From the NCBI GenBank assembly GCA_030065875.1, contig JASJCR010000025.1, positions 1 to 50,355 on the forward strand: 50,355 nucleotides of DNA, given 5' to 3'. The translations under genes and the position numbers were made by a program. Below, in pieces: positions 50,197 to 50,355 of the stretch. The notes under the pieces were generated by a model. It had not been told where the DNA came from. It saw only the letters and a list, made by a program, of their open reading frames with translations, and searched no databases. Each line of letters starts with the position of its first letter. The stretch's first letter is position 1. Source of the stretch: Ardenticatenaceae bacterium. Its GTDB lineage: Bacteria > Chloroflexota > Anaerolineae > Promineifilales > Promineifilaceae.

Positions 50197-50297
50197 GCCA
50201 CGGATTAACACGGATTTTCACAGATTTCTTCCTCTAATCTGCGGCCATCTGCGTAATCTGCGGACACCTTCTTCAGAAAACTTTTTGTAACTTACCT
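50197..50297. repeat. About 100-bp GCCACGG/AGGTAAG repeat, copy 2 (inverted)
   Basis: It starts GCCACGGATTAACACGGATT (50197), continues to CTGCGTAATCTGCGGACACC (50249 on) and ends CTTACCT (50291-50297). Reverse-complemented it lines up with 41376-41477. After it the window ends with a short repeated TGCGCAAAATAAGGCGG / CTGCAAAATAAGGGGG motif and no gene. Confidence 0.65.
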
Positions 50298-50355
50298 ACC
50301 GTAGTTTTGCGCAAAATAAGGCGGTCTGAATCGTTATCTGCAAAATAAGGGGGTT

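Noticed and set aside
1..50355. tRNA or rRNA genes
   Set aside because: I looked for cloverleaf-like ends with TTCGA loops and for conserved rRNA segments and found none, although a covariance search was not possible.

Overview
The window looks like a piece of a Chloroflexota (Anaerolineae-like) chromosome, moderately GC-rich. The reasons are a group 2a uptake [NiFe]-hydrogenase locus of the kind found in aerobic heterotrophs that scavenge H2, secreted proteins ending in a short MMPVVTR-like tail, a MalFG-type sugar importer with no ATPase gene beside it, and very many intergenic palindromic repeats. The phylum is an inference; no rRNA or marker gene lies in the window. I see no tRNA, rRNA, CRISPR array or prophage.

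Region by region. 1-2.8 kb: a secreted PKD-domain protein and a DUF6428 protein behind a double operator, both on the minus strand. 2.9-5.4 kb: a cytoplasmic GAF histidine kinase and its NarL-type response regulator. 5.8-21.2 kb: one long co-directional hydrogenase locus in the order DUF1641 protein, hypA, hypB, small subunit, large subunit, HigA-like regulator, maturation protease, two small unknown genes, TPR protein, another small unknown gene, a NifU-Rieske fusion, an NHL-repeat protein, hypF, hypC, hypD, hypE. It holds the structural enzyme, the main Hyp factors and a plausible iron-sulfur outlet for the electrons. 21.3-24.2 kb: an aminotransferase, an orphan antitoxin, and a translationally coupled pair of a FrlD-like sugar kinase and a protein resembling the methionine synthase activation domain. 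24.5-27.2 kb: a Tat-exported PhoX phosphatase behind a Pho-box-like array, and Dps. 27.5-29.1 kb: a class V aminotransferase-fold protein.

29.2-40.0 kb is an amino-sugar uptake and catabolism cluster: ROK regulator, a solute-binding lipoprotein whose whole binding domain is duplicated in tandem, two permeases, a cytoplasmic family 3 hexosaminidase, NagA and a SIS-domain deaminase/isomerase. Together these would import GlcNAc-containing oligosaccharides, hydrolyse and deacetylate them, and feed glycolysis; the ATPase and a GlcNAc kinase are not here. 40.1-44.1 kb: a clan-A-like glycosidase lipoprotein and a large secreted repeat protein. 44.1-45.8 kb: a sulfite-oxidase-like domain protein, a RAYT/Y1 transposase and a DUF2834 membrane protein. 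46.0-49.4 kb: a TetR-controlled drug-export-type ABC operon with an epoxide-hydrolase-like enzyme, with matching operators before tetR and before the ABC genes. 49.5-50.1 kb: a DUF3267 membrane metalloprotease.

Two features run across the whole window. Intergenic spaces carry palindromes built from 7-nt or 10-nt periodic arms, one type of which recurs as an inverted ~100-bp pair at 41.4 and 50.2 kb. The hexamer CGGCCG is strongly over-represented inside genes, recalling the HIP1 palindrome of cyanobacteria.
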